Below are positions 60,704 through 64,000 of a stretch of DNA of 64,000 bases, piece after piece; positions within the stretch are counted from its first letter, which is position 1, and each line of letters starts with the position of its first letter. Both the position numbers and the translations under genes were made by a program. This DNA is from Rhodococcoides fascians A25f. GTDB taxonomy: Bacteria > Actinomycetota > Actinomycetes > Mycobacteriales > Mycobacteriaceae. The DNA lies in contig NZ_CP049744.1 in NCBI RefSeq assembly GCF_000760935.2, forward strand, positions 2,759,501 to 2,823,500, written 5' to 3'. The notes under the pieces were generated by a model, which saw nothing but the letters and a program-made list of their open reading frames with translations, was not told where the DNA came from and ran no database searches.

Positions 60704-61243
60704 TCACCACACCACAGTGGTGTCTTCGACGCGAACTCGACCGAAGAATCTGTTCGTGATGTCGTCTCCGGAATGGTCGAAGCTGGCGACGATCGATGCG
60801 AGCTCGTCCACGAGAGCGCGAAGCGCAGGGGAGTAGACATCGATTCCGCTGTCGCGGAACCAGCCCCAAGCGGGCGGAATGCAGCTGATAGCGACGACGA
60901 TCTCGCAGCCGTGGTGTACGTCGACTTCGATCCGAATGTCTCTGGGTGCGTCGCCAACTGGATCGACAGGGGTGGTCCCGGAGAATTCGGTAGCGGAGGG
61001 ACGGTAGCTGCGGGCCATCGTGATGTCGTCGCGAATCATCTCGGCGATGCTGTCGAGTCCCGAATGTCGGCCGAGACGGCCGTGGCTCGAACCGTACTGT
61101 CGATGAGTTTCGGTGATCGGCCGCGACGTGCGAAGTATCCGATTCAGCATTCGCTGCGCCGTGTCCCGTTCCGAGCTGCCCGTGCGGGGGTGGTCGATCA
61201 ACGTTCGCAGCCGGGAGACTCTGACTGCGGGGTTGGTTGCCAT
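60704..61243 (-). CDS. Hypothetical protein, DUF2786-like N-terminus
   Basis: A 179-residue protein. The first ~40 residues (VSRLRTLIDHPRTGSSERDTAQRMLNRIL) look like the DUF2786 type often found in phage and actinobacterial genes. The rest (SYRPSATEFSGTTPVDPV and CIPPAWGWFRDSGIDVYSPA) is not recognised. ATG at 61243 is used. Divergent from the GNAT gene and on the same strand as the methyltransferase. Confidence 0.6.
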   Translation of the reverse strand: MATNPAVRVSRLRTLIDHPRTGSSERDTAQRMLNRILRTSRPITETHRQYGSSHGRLGRHSGLDSIAEMIRDDITMARSYRPSATEFSGTTPVDPVGDAPRDIRIEVDVHHGCEIVVAISCIPPAWGWFRDSGIDVYSPALRALVDELASIVASFDHSGDDITNRFFGRVRVEDTTVVW

Positions 61244-61292
61244 GGGCCGAGAATATCGCGCAGGCGGCATCGGCGGCACATATCCTGATTCC

Positions 61293-61808
61293 ATGGAGTC
61301 CGTTGACGTCGTCATCCGCTCGGTCGACGCAAAGGACGTACGCGATCCGCAGAAATTGGCGTCGATCTGGGTTCGCTCGACGGACCTGCGCGACGGATGC
61401 GCGGAACCGACGCGCGTGTCGCCGGCAATGGACGGCATTCGACGAAGGATCGAACTGGACGATGCCCGTGCTCTCGTGGCCGAGTATGCGGGCGACATTG
61501 TTGGTTTCGTACTGTGCGCTGTTCAGGGCGACGTTCTGGAAATCTTCTACCTGGCTGTCGATCCGGAGATGTGGGGGCGGGGGATCGCCACATGCTTGCT
61601 GCACGCGGTCGACAGTCATGCGGGGTCCGTCGGATGCGATACCTGCGAGCTGTGGGTTATCGACGACAACGAACGTGCCGTCGGTGTGTACGAGGGCGCA
61701 GGATGGCTCAGAACGGACATAACGCAGATGGACGCGGCATCTGGTCGACTGGAGCGGAGACTGTTCCATCGGACGACCGATAGTCGAGATCACGTCCGAT
61801 CTCGATGA
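61293..61808 (+). CDS. GNAT-family N-acetyltransferase
   Basis: A 171-residue acetyl-CoA-dependent acetyltransferase; LEIFYLAVDPEMWGRGIATCLLHAVDSHA is the acetyl-CoA binding motif A and NERAVGVYEGAGW is motif B. ATG at 61293 gives a normal length. Divergent from the DUF2786-like gene by 49 bases. Substrate unknown. Confidence 0.85.
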   Translation: MESVDVVIRSVDAKDVRDPQKLASIWVRSTDLRDGCAEPTRVSPAMDGIRRRIELDDARALVAEYAGDIVGFVLCAVQGDVLEIFYLAVDPEMWGRGIATCLLHAVDSHAGSVGCDTCELWVIDDNERAVGVYEGAGWLRTDITQMDAASGRLERRLFHRTTDSRDHVRSR

Positions 61809-62170
61809 AACACGTTCGCGAAATATAGCTTTCGTCGAATTTCGATGAGGCGATCGACGTTCTGGCCGAGGCCCGCCACGACCGACCCGACGACCCACTC
61901 GTCGCCTGCTATCCGGCGCTTGCCCTCACCAGCGCAGGAAAGGCGGTGCCTGCGGTTGCTCTCCTTCTGGAAACGGCGGTGAACCACATAGCCGACGAGC
62001 CCCTCCAGAACGGCCGCTGGGCGCTGACGAATTACGCCCAGGCGCTGCGGTACGGGTACTGGTCACCGGAACCAGGCACACAAGCGACGTCCGCTGCGGC
62101 GAGTAGAGCCCGTCCAACGATCGCTGATCAGGTTCGGTCGACTCCACGTTCCCATTCCAGCAACGAATGA
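61805..62170 (+). pseudogene. TPR-like gene remnant with an in-frame stop
   Basis: An ATG at 61805 (MKHVREI) is stopped by TAG at 61826 and the same frame then runs on through FDEAIDVLAEARHDRPDDP, CYPALALTSAGKAVPAVALL, and DEPLQNGRWALTNYAQALR before losing similarity. The middle looks like a tetratricopeptide-repeat type protein of roughly 80 residues. No start with a ribosome binding site follows the stop. It looks like a decayed gene; a GTG at 61946 could still give a short peptide. The rest of the interval up to 62310 shows nothing else. Confidence 0.5.
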
Positions 62171-62310
62171 CCCCGGTCAGATCCTGGGGGTGCAGTCGAA
62201 ACCAAAAGCGTCGATGAGATGTCGAGTGGTCGCTCGTGACACCGCGTACGCGGTACCGAGATTCGGACGCGTTGCGGGGTGCACTGGGAACAGTCCAGAC
62301 TGAAGCAATC

Positions 62311-63495
62311 ATGACGAACGACGACTTTCGAGCAAATCCGCGCACAGTGAGGACGAGACGGACGGCACCGCTGGAGGCAGCGGTCGAACTGACGTCCAGT
62401 GGCGTACCAGTTTCCGAGCGTGACTTCTTCATCGAAGAGTTCCGTGGGGTCACCATCGTGGTTGCCTTACCCGTCGTGAGCGCCGCTGGGCTGCAAGCAG
62501 TCAGCCGCACGGTGGGTGAGTTCGGTACAGGGGATACCCGGTTCATTTTTGTCGTTCCTTCCGACTGTGTTTCGAAGACCGCCATTGCGATCGGTGGTCT
62601 GGCCATGGACGGTTCGACGGCGTGGACCGACGAGGCAGTTGCCCGTCTGTGGCTCGCTATCGCGGACTCGGAATGCGTCGTGATCGGGACCGAGGCTTCC
62701 GACGTCGCGCGCACCGCCGGGTCTGTAGCTGCAAGCGTTCGGGCATCCAAGATGGTGCTCACCGATCCGGGCGGCGGCTGGGGGACTCCACCTCGAAGCT
62801 TCGCGGATATCGACGTGCACCGCGAACGTCTGTCCCGTCACCTGGCCGAACGAGGGCTCGAGGATTTCCCGTACGCGGCACAGGACGCGCTTGCAGACGG
62901 CGCGTACAGTGTAAACCTCTGCCGTGCAGAGGATCTCGAATTCGAGCTGTTCACCTTCGACGGCCGCGGCACCGTCCTGACCCAGGGGCGGTACCTCCAC
63001 TTGGCCTCGCTACAGGTGGACGATTTTCCTGCAATCGAGGCGCTGGTCGCGCAGGGAGTCCGCGAAGGTGTTCTCAAGCGGCGCAGCCGGATCGAGATTG
63101 CGAGGATGGCTGCCGGTGGGCTCGGAGCTCGGGTCCTACGCACCGGACACCTGGCCGGTATCGTCGGACTCGAGGTCGACCGATACGCCGGAACCGGATT
63201 CGGCGAGGTGTCGGGCTTGATCACGGTCGCAGAGTTTTCCGGTCTCGGCGCTGGGGGCCTACTGATCGACGGATTGATGGATCTCTGTCGCGAGCGGGGG
63301 ATCGCGAACCTGTTCGCAGTGACCGTCAGCGGTGAGGCTGCAGATTTCTTCGGCCGACGGGGATTCCGTGAAGTGGGACGCCAGGATGTGCCTGCCGCGA
63401 AATGGAATCACTACGACGCCGATCGGCTGGAGGCCGCTCGTTGTTTTCTGCGGTCCGTCCCAGCAACCGCGGGGAGTGTTTCCCAGACCACGTGA
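62311..63495 (+). CDS. N-acetylglutamate synthase-like protein (degenerate amino-acid kinase + GNAT)
   Basis: A 394-residue protein with the two-part layout of ArgA. The first ~250 residues follow the amino-acid kinase fold (FIEEFRGVTIVVALP, then SKMVLTDPGGGW and LADGAYSVNLCRAEDLEFELFTFDGRGTVL), though the usual glycine-rich nucleotide loop is weak. The last ~140 residues are a GNAT domain (EVSGLITVAEFSGLGAGGLLIDG; FAVTVSGEAADFFGRRGFREVG). It may be a classical ArgA-type N-acetylglutamate synthase with a regulatory kinase-like half, or a shifted function. ATG at 62311 is preferred over GTG at 62236; neither has a strong ribosome binding site. Confidence 0.7.
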   Translation: MTNDDFRANPRTVRTRRTAPLEAAVELTSSGVPVSERDFFIEEFRGVTIVVALPVVSAAGLQAVSRTVGEFGTGDTRFIFVVPSDCVSKTAIAIGGLAMDGSTAWTDEAVARLWLAIADSECVVIGTEASDVARTAGSVAASVRASKMVLTDPGGGWGTPPRSFADIDVHRERLSRHLAERGLEDFPYAAQDALADGAYSVNLCRAEDLEFELFTFDGRGTVLTQGRYLHLASLQVDDFPAIEALVAQGVREGVLKRRSRIEIARMAAGGLGARVLRTGHLAGIVGLEVDRYAGTGFGEVSGLITVAEFSGLGAGGLLIDGLMDLCRERGIANLFAVTVSGEAADFFGRRGFREVGRQDVPAAKWNHYDADRLEAARCFLRSVPATAGSVSQTT

Positions 63496-63536
63496 AGGCG
63501 AGTATCGGGCGTGTACACCGGTGTGCCGACCTTGTG

Positions 63537-63567
63537 TTGACCTTCCCCCTGGGGGAGGCATCACCGT
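63537..63567 (+). promoter_or_regulatory. MerR-type promoter with palindrome CCTTCCCCC-T-GGGGGAGG
   Basis: TTGACC (63537-63542) is followed by a near-palindrome CCTTCCCCCTGGGGGAGG (63541-63558) and, after a 19-base spacer, CACCGT (63562-63567). The long spacer filled by a dyad is the form of MerR-activated promoters. With this -10, the transcript would start at or near the SnoaL ATG, so it may be leaderless. Confidence 0.55.
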
Positions 63568-63573
63568 GGTGTC

Positions 63574-63918
63574 ATGACCACAGAATGGGATGAACTCCCG
63601 GACACCGTAAAGAAGTTCATGACCGCACTCGACGCCCGACAAGGCACCCGAGCGCTCACCGTGTTCACCGCAGATGTCGTGGTGACCGATGAGGGCCACG
63701 ACCACTCGGGCCGCGACGAGATCGAGGCCTGGCTGACTGCCTCGGTCAGTGAGAGTGAGTACACCTACACAACAGAGTTCACCGGAGCGACCACGACCGG
63801 CACGACTGTCGACGTCACGCAGCACCTGGAAGGCAATTTCCCAGGGGGAGTTGTCGATCTGCACTATCGCTTCACCCTGGACGGCGCACTGATCGATCGG
63901 TTGGTGATCGAGCCATGA
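63574..63918 (+). CDS. SnoaL-like (NTF2-fold) protein
   Basis: A 114-residue protein of the SnoaL-like cone-fold group: WDELPDTVKKFMTALDARQGTRALTVFTADVVVTDEGHDHSGRDEIEAWL is typical (read in parts), with a C-terminal LDGALIDRLVIEP. Such proteins often accompany short-chain dehydrogenases, and here the next SDR gene overlaps it by 4 bases (ATGA). The MerR-type promoter lies directly upstream. Function unknown. Confidence 0.85.
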   Translation: MTTEWDELPDTVKKFMTALDARQGTRALTVFTADVVVTDEGHDHSGRDEIEAWLTASVSESEYTYTTEFTGATTTGTTVDVTQHLEGNFPGGVVDLHYRFTLDGALIDRLVIEP

Positions 63919-64000
63919 GCAAACGATGGTTCATCACCGGTGGCACGCCAGGCGGCTTCGGTATGGCGTACGCCGAGGTGGCGCTGGAGGCGGGGGACCG
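63915..64000 (+). CDS. Short-chain dehydrogenase, start only (cut by window end)
   Basis: Only the first 28 residues are present: MSKRWFITGGTPGGFGMAYAEV. The TGGTPGGFG stretch is the SDR cofactor loop (TGxxxGxG). The ATG overlaps the SnoaL stop by 4 bases (ATGA), so the two genes are translated together. The rest lies beyond the window. Confidence 0.85.
   Translation, partial: MSKRWFITGGTPGGFGMAYAEVALEAGD

Overview
The window is high-G+C actinobacterial DNA. Gene order and protein families point to the Mycobacteriales, most likely Rhodococcus in the broad sense. Much of the order matches, from memory, Mycobacterium tuberculosis Rv1822-Rv1854: pgsA2-like, DUF881, small basic protein, DUF881, gcvH, garA, MerR (ftsR), bifunctional nuclease, MerR, gcvP, VWA protein, glcB, two CNNM/CBS membrane proteins, guaB1, gnd, blaR/blaI, thioesterase, urease and ndh. 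I see no rRNA, tRNA, insertion sequence, prophage or CRISPR array.

Layout. 1-5 kb: the end of an acyl-CoA dehydrogenase gene, an SDR gene, then on the minus strand a JmjC-type cupin oxygenase translationally coupled to an 85-residue peptide made of three 24-residue repeats; then idi, a CoA-type Nudix hydrolase and a CDP-alcohol phosphatidyltransferase. 5-14 kb: the DUF881/Sbp membrane genes and the glycine-cleavage/GarA/FtsR block, ending in gcvP behind a tandem glycine riboswitch. 14-24 kb (minus): metallophosphoesterase, VWA lipoprotein-like protein, malate synthase G, a conserved actinobacterial protein, two CNNM/CBS proteins (the upstream one preceded by a leader ORF with a good ribosome binding site) and GuaB1. 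24-32 kb: DMT transporter, two DEAD-box RNA helicases, DUF4262 protein, 6-phosphogluconate dehydrogenase and BlaR/BlaI-type genes with a clean BlaI operator. 32-41 kb: an esterase plus aminoacyl-phosphatidylglycerol-synthase-like pair, and an iron-chelate ABC importer whose outer permease carries an N-terminal RDD domain, divergent from another iron-region gene across IdeR boxes. 41-47 kb: thioesterase, HpcH-type aldolase and urease (fused UreAB, C, F, G, D). 47-54 kb: ndh, DUF2470 protein, GAP-family membrane protein, isochorismatase-like hydrolase, UvrA-like ATPase and dapA. 54-64 kb: a LysR regulator, a HelR-type RNA-polymerase motor preceded by a rifamycin-associated element, a PAS-GAF-GGDEF-EAL protein, a methyltransferase, small accessory genes, a TPR-like pseudogene, an N-acetylglutamate-synthase-like protein with a degenerate kinase half, and a SnoaL/SDR pair behind a MerR-type promoter.

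Metabolically the central block joins one-carbon/glycine flux (gcvH, gcvP, riboswitch), 2-oxoglutarate control (GarA), the glyoxylate shunt (GlcB), purine salvage (GuaB1), the pentose phosphate pathway (Gnd) and nitrogen release (urease). The accessory parts deal with iron, envelope lipids, antibiotic sensing and second messengers. The least explained piece is the oxygenase plus repeat-peptide pair at 1.4-2.9 kb. All family and synteny statements come from reading the sequence and from recalled knowledge; no searches were run.
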